The notes beneath the pieces are model-generated. The model was not told where the DNA came from. It did not search any database and saw nothing but the letters and a program-made list of their open reading frames with translations. From assembly GCF_032163395.1 (NCBI RefSeq), contig NZ_CP119968.1, forward strand, positions 2,754,001-2,818,000: a DNA stretch of 64,000 nt, written 5' to 3'. A program made the translations under genes and the position numbers. Within the stretch, counting starts at the first letter, position 1; every line of letters starts with the position of its first letter. The DNA is from Gloeocapsopsis dulcis (GTDB lineage: Bacteria > Cyanobacteriota > Cyanobacteriia > Cyanobacteriales > Chroococcidiopsidaceae). Below are positions 15,013 to 25,920 of the stretch, one piece after another.

Positions 15013-15371
15013 TTACTGTTTCTTTTTCATCTCTGCCAGTTCAGATTGTAACTCCTTGTATCTTTTTTCTAAGGTATTCATTGCTTGCCTATCCACTCCA
15101 TTTGTTGTCTTTTCAAAAGAGTGTAGAACAAAAACAGTATCGAGATATTTAGCAACGTATACACATCTAAAAGCAGGACTACCGTTAATTTTCAGTTCAA
15201 TCACACCAGATCCAATACTACTTAATGTCCTTATTGGCAGAAACGGTTTTTTATCATCCTGTACTGCTCTCAAGCTAGTTCCAAATTCCTGTTGAACTTG
15301 CTTAGGCAAAGCTTTGTATTCTCTTTCTGCTGCATCGTTAACAAAAGCAAATTGTTTTATTTTTTATTCAT
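15013..15371 (-). pseudogene. RelE/HigB-like toxin (phage Gp49 family) with poly-A frameshift at its start
   Basis: The open frame encodes KQFAFVNDAAEREYKALPKQ, then VQQEFGTSLRAV, VIELKINGSPAFRCVYVAKY and TVFVLHSFEKTTNGVD, a Gp49-like HigB toxin. It lacks an ATG in frame. The only good start, ATG at 15371, reads MNKK and hits a stop. Adding one A to the A6 run (15360-15365) would give MNKKIKQFAFVN in frame. So either the gene is broken, it is phase-variable, or translation begins at an internal TTG (15309), losing about 20 residues. It is convergent with the HigA-like gene. Confidence 0.65.
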
Positions 15372-15695
15372 CAATATAAGTTTGAGCGTGTTTATATTCA
15401 CTGCCCCAACCTCTTTGTCGCCCCTCTAAGTCGCAACTGCTCAACGCTTATTGCCAACACAAATTCATCTTTTCTTGGTTTGACTGGCAGGCTGAAGTTT
15501 GGCAGCAGATTTTTTTTGGTCGCTAGGGCTTTTTTGCGCTGACTTGAACAAAATTTCAGGGGGTTTAGGCTCTAACTTACATGACAAACTTATTCGCCTA
15601 AGTAATAATTTTCAAAAACAACTTTATCAAATAGGTAGTTTCAGCCTTATCCTTTTGGGAAATATAAGCCATTACGGTTTGCTGGATTAACAATT
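15372..15695 (-). other. Intergenic stretch with a possible gene remnant
   Basis: No convincing intact gene. On the minus strand, around 15410-15480, KDEFVLAISVEQLRLRGATK RLGQ-stop can be read, preceded by LPVKPR. It looks like the tail of a degraded gene, but I cannot name it. The plus-strand frame at 15499-15690 begins with TTG and has no recognisable features. Confidence 0.3.
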
Positions 15696-15727
15696 ACAAG
15701 GTGTACATCTCTGTCAATACACCTTGT
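15696..15727 (-). terminator. Hairpin at the 3' end of the HupE gene
   Basis: ACAAGGTGTA (15696-15705) is perfectly inverted as TACACCTTGT (15718-15727), with a 12-base loop, 19 bases downstream of the HupE stop. It is a good stem, but no long T-run follows on the minus strand (only TAATTGTTAA), so termination is inferred. Confidence 0.5.
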
Positions 15728-15745
15728 TACTATAAATTGGTGTGG

Positions 15746-16390
15746 CTACCCAAACAGTAAATTAGTCATAAAAACAATGCCAATTGCGCCGATCGCTAAG
15801 CCACAAAGTCGCATGATTTGCGGTGTTTTGTGAATTATCAGATAACCTACAGCACGCGCTAACATTGCTATACCATATTGAATTAAGCTAAATCCCAGTA
15901 AGTAAGCAACTAAAGGTAACATTCCTGCACCAATAATTGCTTCTCCGTAGGCGTAGCCGTGAAATAAACCAGCGATCGCACCTAAACAAGCCAGGACAAT
16001 CCAATTAGGTTTATGTGGAATTGCTAGCATGACGCCGAAGGTAACTACCGATAGGGCGATCGCAATTTCTACTGCTGGTAGATCAACGTTGAGTAAATGA
16101 ATTCCGGTTCCTACAAGTGCGGCTAAAACAAATCCTGCTGGAATCACAGCCCCGTTTATTTGTCCTGCGGCAATTAAACCAATTGCTACAACAAATGCCA
16201 AATGATCTAAACCAATTACTGGATGCCCTAAGCCTGAGAGAAATCCCTCAAAAAAATTTGTTGGAGTTTCGCCTCCCAAGGGGTGGTGGGCTAAAGCTTG
16301 TTGTGCTGTGCTCAAAAATATGATTCCTAAACTAGCACTCAAAACAAAAGGATTCAGCCACTGAAATGGCGCAAAATGCTTACTAGACAT
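15746..16390 (-). CDS. hupE: HupE/UreJ-family transporter, probable cobalt permease
   Basis: 214 residues. A signal-like N-terminus ending ALA is followed by HHPLGGETPTNFFEGFLSGL and the HupE signature GHPVIGLDHLAFVVAIGL, then about six membrane helices, including GLFHGYAYGEA with a conserved His. HupE/UreJ proteins move nickel or cobalt. The cobalamin riboswitch directly upstream points to cobalt uptake for B12 synthesis, repressed when B12 is plentiful. The gene is monocistronic, with a hairpin after the stop. Confidence 0.85.
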   Translation of the reverse strand: MSSKHFAPFQWLNPFVLSASLGIIFLSTAQQALAHHPLGGETPTNFFEGFLSGLGHPVIGLDHLAFVVAIGLIAAGQINGAVIPAGFVLAALVGTGIHLLNVDLPAVEIAIALSVVTFGVMLAIPHKPNWIVLACLGAIAGLFHGYAYGEAIIGAGMLPLVAYLLGFSLIQYGIAMLARAVGYLIIHKTPQIMRLCGLAIGAIGIVFMTNLLFG

Positions 16391-16479
16391 ACTCTATACC
16401 TCGCAGATAAATCCGTTACTAATACCTAGCTGATTTTTGCAGAAATGACTCAAAATTAAAGGCGATCGCAGCTTGGCTA

Positions 16480-16665
16480 CACTCCCTTCGGCGGGCATTC
16501 TGGCTTCAGATTTGAAGTTTTGAAGTCTTGGTTTTGAGTTGAATTGACTAACCCAAAATTCACAATTTATCACTGATAACTTCTTTCACAGTTGCGGGAT
16601 AGCGCCGGATTTACACCGGACTGTCCCCGTTACCTCTGGTTTTTAACCGAACCGAGGGGAAAATA
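16480..16665 (-). promoter_or_regulatory. Cobalamin (B12) riboswitch
   Basis: On the minus strand: ACGGGGACAGTCCGGTG, TAAATCCGGCGCTAT and the near-invariant CCCGCAACTGTGA core, then after about 90 bases GAAGCCAGAATGCCCGCC, the B12-box region. It ends about 90 bases before the hupE start on the same strand. This matches the adenosylcobalamin riboswitch consensus in order and spacing. The extra-long middle segment may hold an expanded P-arm. Confidence 0.88.
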
Positions 16666-16712
16666 ATTCTATCACTGTTGAGCAGCCGTAACTAATTTAG
16701 TTTTGAAAAGCT

Positions 16713-18458
16713 TTATTGCAGTAATTCTTTCATTTGATGCTGATTCCACAATGTACGGTATAGTCCTGGCTGTTGCAAAAGTTCAGCGTGAGTCCCTGTT
16801 TGTACAATTTGACCGCGATCCATCACAAAAATTCGATCAGCTGTTGCTGCGGCAGACATCTGGTGCGATATGAAGACAACGGTTTTGCGTTGTGTTCCGT
16901 GTGAGAGGTTATTCAGAATTTCAGTTGCAGTTTGATTGTCTACGCTGGATAAAGCGTCGTCGAGGATCAAGACAGGTGCATCGACTAACAAAGCCCTTGC
17001 TAAAGCAGTCCGTTGTCGCTGTCCGCCAGAAAGGGTAATACCGCGTTCGCCAACTATGGTTTTGTATTGTTGGGGAAAATTGAGAATTTCTGGGTGAATT
17101 TGAGCTTGCTTTGCACTATATTCAACTTCAGTTTGTTCGCTTAAAGGATCGCCGTAGCGGATATTATTTTTGATCGTCGTGCTGAAGAGAAAACTATCTT
17201 GGGGAACGTAGGCGATCGCACTGCGCAAGTCCTGTAGTCTGATTTGAGTAGTATCGTTACCATCCAAAAAGAGTTGCCCTGATTGAATATCAAGCAGGCG
17301 AGGTAAAGCATTTGCTAGCGTTGATTTCCCTGCCCCGATTGGACCAACAACTGCTACAGTTTCTCCTGGCTTAATCTTAAAGCTAACTTCTTTCAAAGCT
17401 GGTATTGTAGAACCAGGATAGGTAAAACTCAAGTTTCTCGCAATTAGTTCGCCTCGGACTGGTTGAGGTATCGAAATCGCTTCATTGGTGTCTTGAATTT
17501 TTGGCGAGACGGTCAAAATTGACTCAATGCGATCAATGCTGACTTCGCCACGTTGATAAGCTGTAATTGTAAATCCTAATAATGCAGTTGGAAAAACAAG
17601 TCGCTCAACGTATAGTATCAGGGCAATAAAATCACCTACAGAAAGAGTACCAGCGATCAGCTGTCCTGAACCTAACCACAAGAGGAGTAGTAAGCTAACG
17701 TAGGCAAGTCCACTAACAAGGGGAAATAAGGTATTGCGTGTCTTTGCTAATTTTAGATTCGCGTTGAGTAACTGCTGATTTTTGTGCCGAAAGGCACGGC
17801 GTTCGTTTTGTTCCTGAGCGTAAATTTTGATCAGGGCAATGCCACTCATGTCTTCTTGAATCAGTTCGCTGACTGTAGAAAGTTCTTCTTGCACCTGTTG
17901 TTGTTCTTTGCGAAGGCGATCGCTAAATAGCTGCACAAGAAACATCATAATTGGGTAGACGGCGATCGCTGCTAGTGTCAGTTGCACGCTAATTGCCAGC
18001 ATAACTGGAAGTGTTAAGGCGTAAGCAAAGATTGTATTAGCGATGCTTAGAACAGCAAATCCTAATAACCGTCGGATATTATCAACATCACTTGTTGCGC
18101 GGTTAATTAAATCGCCCGCAGTATTTGCTGCAAAATAGGATGGTTCCAGCTTCAACAAGTGTTCAAAAATTTTCTGCTTTAAGTCAAACTCAACTTGACG
18201 TCCTACACCAAAAAGTGCTACTCGCGAAATCATGCGGATTACCCACATGACAGAACTCAGCACAAAAATGAGTACGACATATTGAACAACTTGCCCAAAA
18301 CTGAATGTAACTTGAAGTGTGTTAATGATGTTACGAATCAGCAGAGGGATATAAACACCTAAAGCATTAACAATTAATAAAGCAAAAATCCCTACTGTAC
18401 ACGTTCGCCAGTGAGGACGTAGATAGGAACCAAGTTTAGCGAGCCTTGAATTTGCCAT
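16713..18458 (-). CDS. ABC-type exporter, fused permease and ATPase (MsbA/MDR-like)
   Basis: 581 residues. Six N-terminal membrane helices (about 15-310) precede a nucleotide-binding domain with Walker A GPIGAGKST, signature LSGGQRQRTALARALL, Walker B VLILDDALSSVD and the switch histidine in ISHQ. It works as a homodimer or heterodimer half-transporter; lipid, peptide or drug export are all possible. No partner gene is adjacent. Residues are intact. Start ATG 18458. Confidence 0.9.
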   Translation of the reverse strand: MANSRLAKLGSYLRPHWRTCTVGIFALLIVNALGVYIPLLIRNIINTLQVTFSFGQVVQYVVLIFVLSSVMWVIRMISRVALFGVGRQVEFDLKQKIFEHLLKLEPSYFAANTAGDLINRATSDVDNIRRLLGFAVLSIANTIFAYALTLPVMLAISVQLTLAAIAVYPIMMFLVQLFSDRLRKEQQQVQEELSTVSELIQEDMSGIALIKIYAQEQNERRAFRHKNQQLLNANLKLAKTRNTLFPLVSGLAYVSLLLLLWLGSGQLIAGTLSVGDFIALILYVERLVFPTALLGFTITAYQRGEVSIDRIESILTVSPKIQDTNEAISIPQPVRGELIARNLSFTYPGSTIPALKEVSFKIKPGETVAVVGPIGAGKSTLANALPRLLDIQSGQLFLDGNDTTQIRLQDLRSAIAYVPQDSFLFSTTIKNNIRYGDPLSEQTEVEYSAKQAQIHPEILNFPQQYKTIVGERGITLSGGQRQRTALARALLVDAPVLILDDALSSVDNQTATEILNNLSHGTQRKTVVFISHQMSAAATADRIFVMDRGQIVQTGTHAELLQQPGLYRTLWNQHQMKELLQ

Positions 18459-18629
18459 TAAAGCATATAAATAACTTTCTCATCCTAGAACTAGCATAAA
18501 TACAACTGTCTTCTAGCGTTTGGTAGAGTTGAAGAGTTAGTCGAGAAGAACTTGTTGGGTACTCGTCTTAAGCACAGATTACCTTTAACCCATTACCCAG
18601 GGTGACTAGTTCTGCTTGCCAAAAGAAAT

Positions 18630-18650
18630 CCCCCACTGTACCAGTGAGGG
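18630..18650 (-). terminator. Terminator of the psaA-psaB operon
   Basis: On the minus strand CCCTCACTGGTACAGTGGGG folds into a GC-rich stem with a 3-4 base loop, followed by ATTTCTTTT. It lies about 35 bases after the psaB stop codon and has the form of a Rho-independent terminator. Confidence 0.75.
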
Positions 18651-18684
18651 AAAGGGCATCTGAATAAATCTTTTAGAAAGCTAG

Positions 18685-20901
18685 TTAGCCAAATTTACCA
18701 GCAGTTGAGGCAATGAGGAAGGCAGCATAGGTGAGAACATAGCCAACGGTAAAGTGAGCTAAACCAGTTAACCAACCTTGAACGATCGATAGAGAGACTG
18801 GCTTATCCTTCCAGCGAACTAGGTTAGCTAGTGGGGTACGTTCGTGCGCCCAGACGAGAGTTTCAATTAACTCTTGCCAATAGCCTCGCCATGAGATTAA
18901 GAACATGAAGCCGGTTGCCCAAACCAGGTGTCCAAATAAGAACATCCAAGCCCAGACGGACAGGTTATTCATCCCATAGGGGTTGTACCCGTTGATTAGC
19001 TGTGCTGAGTACAGCCAGAGGTAGTCACGTAGCCAACCCATCAGGTAAGTCGAAGACTCGTTGAACTGTGCGACATTACCTTGCCAAATACCAAGATGTT
19101 TCCAGTGCCAGTAGAAGGTAGTCCAACCCAGCAGGTTCAGCATCCAGAAAGTAGCCAGGAAGAAGGATTGCTCCCAAGCTGAAGTTTGGCAAGTACCACC
19201 ACGACCAGGACCATCGCAGGGGAAGGTGAAACCAAAGTCCTTTTTATCGGGAAACAGCTTGCTCCCACGGGCATCTAAGGCACCCTTGACACAAATTAAA
19301 ACAGTCGTATGTAGACCAAGCGCGATCGCATGGTGTACCAAGAAATCACCCGGACCAATTGTCAAGAATAAGGAGTTGGTTGTGTTATTAATTGCATCTA
19401 ACCAACCTGGTAGCCATGGTCCACCCGCAGTAGAGGCAATACTATCGGGATTCGACAGTAGCGTGTCTAAGCCGTAGAGCACTTTACCATGCGAAGCCTG
19501 AACAAACTGGGCGAACACTGGTTCAATCAGGATTTGCTTTTCCGGTGTCCCGAAGGCAACTACTACGTCGTTGTGCACGTACAGTCCTAGGGTGTGGAAG
19601 CCTAAGAACAGCGATACCCAGCTTAAGTGTGAGATGATCGCTTCTTTGTGTTGCAACACGCGATCGAGCACGTTACCTTTATTTTGCTCCGCGTCGTAGT
19701 CGCGTATCCAGAAGATCGCGGCGTGAGCAAACGCGCCGATCATAAAGAATCCAGCAATATACTGGTGGTGAGTATACAGCGCGGCTTGGGTCGTAAAGTC
19801 TTGCCCGATGAACGCATACGGTGGCATGGCATACATATGCTGCGCCACTAGCGACAGTGCAGTACCAAGTGCTGCCAGGTGGATCGATAACTGGAAGTGC
19901 AGCGAGTTGTTGTAGGTGTCGTACAACCCTTGGTGTGGCAGGTTGAATTGACCTTCGGTTTTGACGCCAAAGAAGTTCTTAGCGTTGAGCATTTCTTTGA
20001 TGCTGTGACCAATTCCGAAGTTTGTCCGGTACTGGTGACCGGCGATGATGAAGATCACGGCGATCGCCAAATGGTGATGCGCCATATCTGTCAACCACAA
20101 CGACTGCGTTTGTGGATGGAAGCCACCTAAGAACGTCAGAATTGCACTTCCTGCTCCTTGTGTTGTCCCGAAGACATGGTTGGCTGTGTCGGGGTTGGCG
20201 GCGTAAACGCCCCAGTTACCTGTAAAGAATGGTCTTAATCCTTCTGGATGCGGCAGCGTTGTTAAGAAGTTATCCCAACCGACGTGCTGTCCGCGCGATT
20301 CGGGTATCGCTACGTGAACTAAGTGACCTGTCCATGCTAGCGAACTGACGCCAAACAACCCTGCTAAGTGGTGGTTTAGTCGCGGCTCAGCACTCTTAAA
20401 CCAAGTCAAGCTCGGACTATATTTGGGTTGAAGATGCAGCCAACCTGCAAATAAGAATAACGCCGCTAGCAATAACAAAAATACTGCACCGCTATAGAGG
20501 TCGTTATTTGTCCGCATCCCGATCGTGTACCACCAGTGATACACTCCCGAGTAAGCAATATTGACTGGGTAGCTAGCACCTCCTTGAGTAAACGCATCGA
20601 CTGCGGCTTTACCAAAATGAGGGTCCCAGATTGCATGGGCAATGGGACGGACATTTAATGGATCTTTTATCCATTGTTCAAAGTTACCTTGCCAGGCTAC
20701 GTGGAACAGCAAGCTCGATGTCCACAGAAAAATGATTGCCACATGACCGAAGTGAGTCGCGAAGATCCTTTGATAGAGCTTCTCTTCGGTCATTCCATCA
20801 TGGCTTTCAAAATCGTTGCCCATGGCAATCCCATACCACAGGCGACGTGTTGTTGGGTCTTGTGCGAGATCCTGGCTAAATTTTGGAAATTTTGTTGCCA
20901 T
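18685..20901 (-). CDS. psaB: Photosystem I P700 chlorophyll a apoprotein A2
   Basis: 738 residues, full length for PsaB. It contains the FX iron-sulfur ligand loop [20 protein letters not shown] (two Cys shared with PsaA), the start [20 protein letters not shown] and eleven membrane segments rich in chlorophyll-ligand histidines. PsaB pairs with PsaA to form the reaction-centre core in the thylakoid membrane. It lies 77 bases downstream of psaA on the same strand, the standard operon, and is followed by a good terminator. Confidence 0.99.
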   Translation of the reverse strand: MATKFPKFSQDLAQDPTTRRLWYGIAMGNDFESHDGMTEEKLYQRIFATHFGHVAIIFLWTSSLLFHVAWQGNFEQWIKDPLNVRPIAHAIWDPHFGKAAVDAFTQGGASYPVNIAYSGVYHWWYTIGMRTNNDLYSGAVFLLLLAALFLFAGWLHLQPKYSPSLTWFKSAEPRLNHHLAGLFGVSSLAWTGHLVHVAIPESRGQHVGWDNFLTTLPHPEGLRPFFTGNWGVYAANPDTANHVFGTTQGAGSAILTFLGGFHPQTQSLWLTDMAHHHLAIAVIFIIAGHQYRTNFGIGHSIKEMLNAKNFFGVKTEGQFNLPHQGLYDTYNNSLHFQLSIHLAALGTALSLVAQHMYAMPPYAFIGQDFTTQAALYTHHQYIAGFFMIGAFAHAAIFWIRDYDAEQNKGNVLDRVLQHKEAIISHLSWVSLFLGFHTLGLYVHNDVVVAFGTPEKQILIEPVFAQFVQASHGKVLYGLDTLLSNPDSIASTAGGPWLPGWLDAINNTTNSLFLTIGPGDFLVHHAIALGLHTTVLICVKGALDARGSKLFPDKKDFGFTFPCDGPGRGGTCQTSAWEQSFFLATFWMLNLLGWTTFYWHWKHLGIWQGNVAQFNESSTYLMGWLRDYLWLYSAQLINGYNPYGMNNLSVWAWMFLFGHLVWATGFMFLISWRGYWQELIETLVWAHERTPLANLVRWKDKPVSLSIVQGWLTGLAHFTVGYVLTYAAFLIASTAGKFG

Positions 20902-20978
20902 AGGTTTTAGTGAATCCTCTGACCTAAGCCATCAGCTTTCAGGTTCACACTGAACACTGATTCGCTGATGACCAAATG

Positions 20979-23237
20979 CTATCCTACTGAAATTATGCGC
21001 GCCTCGAAGAACGCCCAGATTGTCACGATCGCTCCTAACAAGAAGTGAGTTACTCCAACCGCACGACCTTGAATAATACTCAGTGCGCGAGGCTGAATTG
21101 ATGGTGCGACCTTTAGTTTGTTGTGCGCCCAAACGATGGACTCGATGAGTTCTTGCCAATAGCCCCGTCCACTGAAGAGGAACATGAGGCTAAAAGCCCA
21201 AACAAAGTGAGCGCCTAGGAACAACAAACCGTATGCCGATAGTGCTGTACCGTAGGACTGAATCACTTGTGCTGCTTGTGCCCATTGGAAGTCACGCAAC
21301 CAGCCGTTGATGGTATTTGCGCTCATGGCAAAGTTACCACCCGTAATGTGCGCGATATTGCCATCTGCGTCAATCGTTCCCCACACATCCGATTGCATCT
21401 TCCAGCTAAAGTGGTAGACCGCGATCGCAATGGTGTTGAACATCCAGAACAATCCTAAGAATACGTGATCCCAACCTGATACTTGGCAGGTACCACCGCG
21501 ACCTGGGCCGTCGCAGGGGAAGCGGAAGCCCAGACTTGCTTTATCTGGAACCAAGCGCGAGTTGCGAGCAAACAGGAAGCCTTTCAGCAGGATTAATACT
21601 GTAACGTGAATTTGGAAAGCATGGATGTGGTGGATCATGAAATCCGCCGTACCCAATGCGATCGGCATCATGGCAATTTTGCCACCTACAGCAACCACAC
21701 CACCTCCAAAGGCATAGCTTACAGGTTCGAGCGCGTTAGGTGCTGTCGAACCAGGTGCTAAAGTGTGGATATTTTGGACAAACTGAGCAAACACGGGTTG
21801 CAACTGAATTGCTGTGTCCGAGAACATGTCTTGCGGACGACCCAGAGCCTGCATCGTATCGTTATGAATGTATAAACCAAAGCTATGGAAGCCAAGGAAC
21901 ATGCATACCCAGTTTAGGTGCGAAATAATCGCATCTCTGTGACGAATCACCCGATCCAAGACGTTATTTTGGTTCACCGCTGGATCGTAGTCGCGCACCA
22001 TGAAAATCGTGGAGTGGGCTGCTCCACCAACAATCAGGAAGCCGCCGATCCACATATGGTGAGTAAAAATTGATAGCGCAGTAGCATAGTCAGTTGCCAA
22101 GTACGGATACGGAGGCATCGCGTACATATGATGCGCCACAATAATTGTCAGCGAACCCAGCATTGCTAGGTTTACTCCTAGCTGTGCATGCCAAGATGTG
22201 GTCAGATTTTCGTAGAGACCTTTATGTCCATCACCTGTGAAGGGACCTTTATGGTTCTCTAGAATCTCTTTGATGCTGTGACCAATACCCCAGTTCGTGC
22301 GGTACATATGACCTGCAACGATGAACAGTACAGCCAAAGCTAGGTGATGGTGCGCTGTGTCAGACAACCACAAACCACCTGTTACTGGGTTTAATCCACC
22401 TTTAAAGGTGAGAAAGTCAGCATATTGTCCCCAGTTTAATGTCCAGAAGGGTGTTAATCCCTTGGCAAAACTAGGATACAACTCTGCCATCAAGCTATTA
22501 TTCAGGATGAATTCTTGGGGTAGGGGAATATCTTTCGGTGCTACTCCAGCATCCAGTAGCTTGTTAACTGGTAAAGCTACGTGAATCTGGTGACCAGCCC
22601 AAGATAAACAACCTAAGCCCAGTAAGCCTGCTAAGTGGTGGTTCAGCATTGACTCCGCATTCTGGAACCATTCCAGTTTAGGAGCGCGCTTGTGGTAGTG
22701 GAACCAGCCCGCAAATAGCATTAAGGCTGCTGCGACTAAACCGCCAATAGCTGTGCAGTAGAGCTGGAAGGAATTTGTAAAACCAGCGCCACGCCAAACT
22801 TGGAACAAGCCAGAGGTAATTTGAATGCCGTGGAAACCACCGCCAACATCTGCATTGAGAATGTCTTGCCCTACAATCGGCCAGACAACTTGAGCACTCG
22901 GCTTGATCCCAACTGGGTCACTCAGCCAAGCTTCGTAGTTTGAAAAGCGAGCGCCATGAAACTCCATGCCGCTCAACCAGAGGAAGATCACAGCCAACTG
23001 ACCGAAGTGTGCTGCAAAGATTTTGCGCGAGATGTCTTCTAGGTCACTGGTATGAGTATCAAAATCATGGGCGAGGGCGTGTAGGTTCCAAATCCAGGTA
23101 GTGGTTTTGGGACCTTTAGCTAAGGTGCGGTCAAAATGACCTGGTTGACCCCATCTTTCAAATGAGGTTGGTACCGGGTCGTTATCGACGATAACCCTTG
23201 CCTTTTTTTCCTCTCGCTCCGGAGGACTCATCGTCAT
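20979..23237 (-). CDS. psaA: Photosystem I P700 chlorophyll a apoprotein A1
   Basis: 752 residues, full length. It has the FX ligand loop [20 protein letters not shown] and a typical N-terminus [20 protein letters not shown]. It binds the P700 special pair, most antenna chlorophylls and, with PsaB, FX. It heads the psaA-psaB operon. Start ATG 23237 has a purine-rich GAGAGGAG Shine-Dalgarno a few bases upstream. Confidence 0.99.
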   Translation of the reverse strand: MTMSPPEREEKKARVIVDNDPVPTSFERWGQPGHFDRTLAKGPKTTTWIWNLHALAHDFDTHTSDLEDISRKIFAAHFGQLAVIFLWLSGMEFHGARFSNYEAWLSDPVGIKPSAQVVWPIVGQDILNADVGGGFHGIQITSGLFQVWRGAGFTNSFQLYCTAIGGLVAAALMLFAGWFHYHKRAPKLEWFQNAESMLNHHLAGLLGLGCLSWAGHQIHVALPVNKLLDAGVAPKDIPLPQEFILNNSLMAELYPSFAKGLTPFWTLNWGQYADFLTFKGGLNPVTGGLWLSDTAHHHLALAVLFIVAGHMYRTNWGIGHSIKEILENHKGPFTGDGHKGLYENLTTSWHAQLGVNLAMLGSLTIIVAHHMYAMPPYPYLATDYATALSIFTHHMWIGGFLIVGGAAHSTIFMVRDYDPAVNQNNVLDRVIRHRDAIISHLNWVCMFLGFHSFGLYIHNDTMQALGRPQDMFSDTAIQLQPVFAQFVQNIHTLAPGSTAPNALEPVSYAFGGGVVAVGGKIAMMPIALGTADFMIHHIHAFQIHVTVLILLKGFLFARNSRLVPDKASLGFRFPCDGPGRGGTCQVSGWDHVFLGLFWMFNTIAIAVYHFSWKMQSDVWGTIDADGNIAHITGGNFAMSANTINGWLRDFQWAQAAQVIQSYGTALSAYGLLFLGAHFVWAFSLMFLFSGRGYWQELIESIVWAHNKLKVAPSIQPRALSIIQGRAVGVTHFLLGAIVTIWAFFEARIISVG

Positions 23238-23381
23238 TTAGACTCTCCTCTCTAGACAAGGAAACAGAACTTGTGGAATACCACTAGCTATCTTCTGACT
23301 GAGTTGCCCATTCTTCCTGGAATTTAGGAAGGTAGGCTGACCCACTCATGAAGGTCGCCCGTGGAAAGTGCTTTCTGATGA

Positions 23382-23411
23382 ATTATAGGGTCATGATTAC
23401 CAGAGTGTTGA
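23382..23411 (-). promoter_or_regulatory. psaA: Candidate psaA promoter
   Basis: On the minus strand TCAACA, an 18-base spacer and a perfect TATAAT (23382-23387) precede psaA, predicting a leader of roughly 140 bases. The 23238-23793 gap otherwise holds no gene. I did not find a clear tandem HLR1 light-response box. Further upstream sequence is AT-rich and unassigned. Confidence 0.45.
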
Positions 23412-23793
23412 AAGTTTTTTAACAATAATTCAAAAAGTCTAGAGAGTAAGTCCATCCTGCTATGCAACTTCAAACCAATGGGAAAAAAGTCAAGAGTATC
23501 TTCATATAATTTACAAACCTCAAAGATTCGTAAAATTTATCATTCAAAATTTCGTCAAAATAATTAATGCTAAGCAAACAAAATAAAAAGGCTTCAGCAA
23601 GCTCAGAGTCTTTACGGGTAATGCTTTGAGTAGTATTTTTTTTCTGTAATCGATAGATATTTGCTACCTATTTGATCATGTGCTTCTGTGCGCTGGCATA
23701 GTAGTAAGTAGCACTTAAAATCAAATGGAGATGGTATTTAAGCACTAAGCGCAGAGAGAATTTGATTTTAATAATAATGAGGAGTTCGATTGA

Positions 23794-25362
23794 GTGTTTG
23801 GCATAAATTGGTGGCAAAAATTTATCAAAGCGATTGTTTCATTTTTAGTAACAGGGCTTATTGTAGTGAGCTTGATGGGTTGTAGCGATCGCTCAGTTGA
23901 GGAAACACGCAGTTCTCATGATAGGCAACTCAGCTCCGCACAACGTTCTACTAAGATTGCTGAAGTTTCTCCACCAGAAGTGATTCAGCAGCTACGCCAA
24001 AGCTTAGAAATGCATCGTCCGCAAGTAACAATTTTAAGTCCACAGCCAGACGAAGTTTTGCAAGATACTACAGTCAATGTCCGCTTCCAGGTTCAAGATC
24101 TCCCTATTTTCAAAAACCAAGAACTCAATTTAGGTCCTCATCTCAACGTCATTTTAGACAACCAACCATACACAAATGTTTACAATTTAAGTGAACCGCT
24201 GGTTTTTTCTGATTTAACTCCTGGAACGCATACCCTGCGTGTTTTTGCTACTTATCCTTGGGATGAAAGCTTCAAAAATGAAGGTGCTTATACTCAAACG
24301 ACCTTTCACATCTTCGCAAAAGACAATCACAATAGTCCTGCACCTAATAAACCACTGTTAACCTATAACACTCCTCAAGGAACATTTAGTGCTGAACCGG
24401 TTCTTCTCGATTTCTACTTAACTAATGCTCCTCTACACTTAGTTGCTCAAGAAAATCAACAAGGTAACATTACTGATTGGCGTATCCGCTGTACGATTAA
24501 CGGCGAGAGCTTTGTTCTTGAGCGTTGGCAACCACTTTACTTGCAAGGTTTTCAACCTGGGAGAAATTGGGTTCAGTTAGAGTTTATTGACGAACAAGGC
24601 AACTCTCTACCCAATGTTTTCAATAACACAATTCGGTTAGTCACTTATGAGCCTTCTGCAAAAGATAGCTTAGGAAAACTTGTCAAAGGACAACTATCAG
24701 TAGCTGAAGCACGAGGTATTGTAGAATTAAACTACGTCAATAAATCCCCAAGCGTTGAACCAACTCCTACACCATCACCTAGTCCACCTGACGATCTACC
24801 TTCTGTAGAAGAAACTAAACTTCCAGAACAACTACCACTAGACGAAACAGAAGTTAATCAATCTGAACAAGAGATTGAGACTGACTCAGAGAAAACTGAA
24901 CAAATTAAACCAAATAAGTTGTTTAATCATTTTCGGCGTCGTGAAGTTGAGCCTGCGCCAAGTGTGCCACCTGTAATACCAGAAACAGTACCTGAAGAAA
25001 ATGAGATTTTAGAAAATACAGAAACGATTCCTGAAAAGCTACAAATTCCTGCACCAAAACAAACTATACCTGAAATTGAATCTCCAGAACCGCAAAGTCC
25101 TGCTGACACTGAACCGTTGACAACATCACCTTCAGCACCCACACCAGCACTAGAAGGTGTAAAACCCTCAGAAAAACAGCCAAAAGGCTTTTTTAATCGT
25201 TTTCGCAGTCGTTCAGTGATTCCGCCATCACCTGAATTACCACAATCAGAGGTTATTGATTTGCCTGCGTCACAGCCAGAAACAATTGAAATCTTGCCAC
25301 AGGAGGAAGATACAGCAGACAATGTTGAACCCGAGTTAGATTTGCAGGAGATTCTGCCTTAA
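23794..25362 (+). CDS. Cyanobacterial lipoprotein with Pro/Glu-rich C-terminal tail
   Basis: 522 residues. A signal peptide ends in the lipobox VVSLMGC (Cys about residue 30), giving a lipid-anchored extracytoplasmic protein. Residues about 70-320 form a beta-rich domain (QVTILSPQPDEVLQDTTVNV, HLNVILDNQPYTNVYNLSEP) seen in other cyanobacterial proteins of unknown function. The rest is a low-complexity tail rich in Pro, Glu and Thr with two similar KxFNxFRxR blocks (LFNHFRRREVEP, FFNRFRSRSVIP). Start is GTG 23794, chosen for the GAGGAG about 8 bases upstream. Function unknown. Confidence 0.75.
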   Translation: MFGINWWQKFIKAIVSFLVTGLIVVSLMGCSDRSVEETRSSHDRQLSSAQRSTKIAEVSPPEVIQQLRQSLEMHRPQVTILSPQPDEVLQDTTVNVRFQVQDLPIFKNQELNLGPHLNVILDNQPYTNVYNLSEPLVFSDLTPGTHTLRVFATYPWDESFKNEGAYTQTTFHIFAKDNHNSPAPNKPLLTYNTPQGTFSAEPVLLDFYLTNAPLHLVAQENQQGNITDWRIRCTINGESFVLERWQPLYLQGFQPGRNWVQLEFIDEQGNSLPNVFNNTIRLVTYEPSAKDSLGKLVKGQLSVAEARGIVELNYVNKSPSVEPTPTPSPSPPDDLPSVEETKLPEQLPLDETEVNQSEQEIETDSEKTEQIKPNKLFNHFRRREVEPAPSVPPVIPETVPEENEILENTETIPEKLQIPAPKQTIPEIESPEPQSPADTEPLTTSPSAPTPALEGVKPSEKQPKGFFNRFRSRSVIPPSPELPQSEVIDLPASQPETIEILPQEEDTADNVEPELDLQEILP

Positions 25363-25509
25363 ATTAATGTCAGCTTGGAGTCTGTAGATGTTCAAACGTG
25401 AACACCAAGCTATCAAGAATATGAGTTTGAAAATTAAAACTTTCTAACCCTAGGGAGAAGATGTTATCCCAAAAAAAGTAAAAAGTTAGGAAGTTAGAAT
25501 CCAGAATCA

Positions 25510-25905
25510 ATGGAGAGGAAAATGACATCAATGATAAATTGGGTGAAAAATAGCGGATTACGTCGTGTTATTACAGTTTTATTGGTAGCGATTACATTCT
25601 TAGTTGCTCCAGCATTTAATCAAAGTGTATTTTTACAAGCACAGGCTGCTAGTGCTTCATCGATTGATGAGAATCCTGTTACAAGTGATACACTAAAGCG
25701 CATTAAAGAGAAAGCTGAAGATTTTGGTGATAGCGCAGAACGACCTATTGGTGATACAGGTTTAAAGAATCTGAAAAAACTTGGAGAAAATATTCCTGAA
25801 ACCTTAGAACTCAAAGCACGTCAAACAGGTGTAACATTTAACCCAAATGAGGCAGATAAGAAAGCTGCCATGGAAGAAGCTCAAAGCAAAGCTGAGAAAA
25901 ACTAA
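25510..25905 (+). CDS. Small exported protein of unknown function
   Basis: 131 residues (or about 124 from an internal Met). An N-terminal signal peptide ends near LQAQAASA. The mature part is highly charged and helical, for example LKRIKEKAEDFGDSAERPIG and ADKKAAMEEAQSKAEKN. Similar small secreted or thylakoid-lumen proteins occur in cyanobacteria, but I cannot assign a function. It follows the lipoprotein gene by 147 bases on the same strand and has its own terminator-like hairpin. Confidence 0.65.
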   Translation: MERKMTSMINWVKNSGLRRVITVLLVAITFLVAPAFNQSVFLQAQAASASSIDENPVTSDTLKRIKEKAEDFGDSAERPIGDTGLKNLKKLGENIPETLELKARQTGVTFNPNEADKKAAMEEAQSKAEKN

Positions 25906-25920
25906 GTATAGTAGATAAAA

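Noticed and set aside
15499-15690. 63-residue frame starting with TTG
   Set aside because: Non-ATG start, no Shine-Dalgarno sequence, no homology that I recognise.
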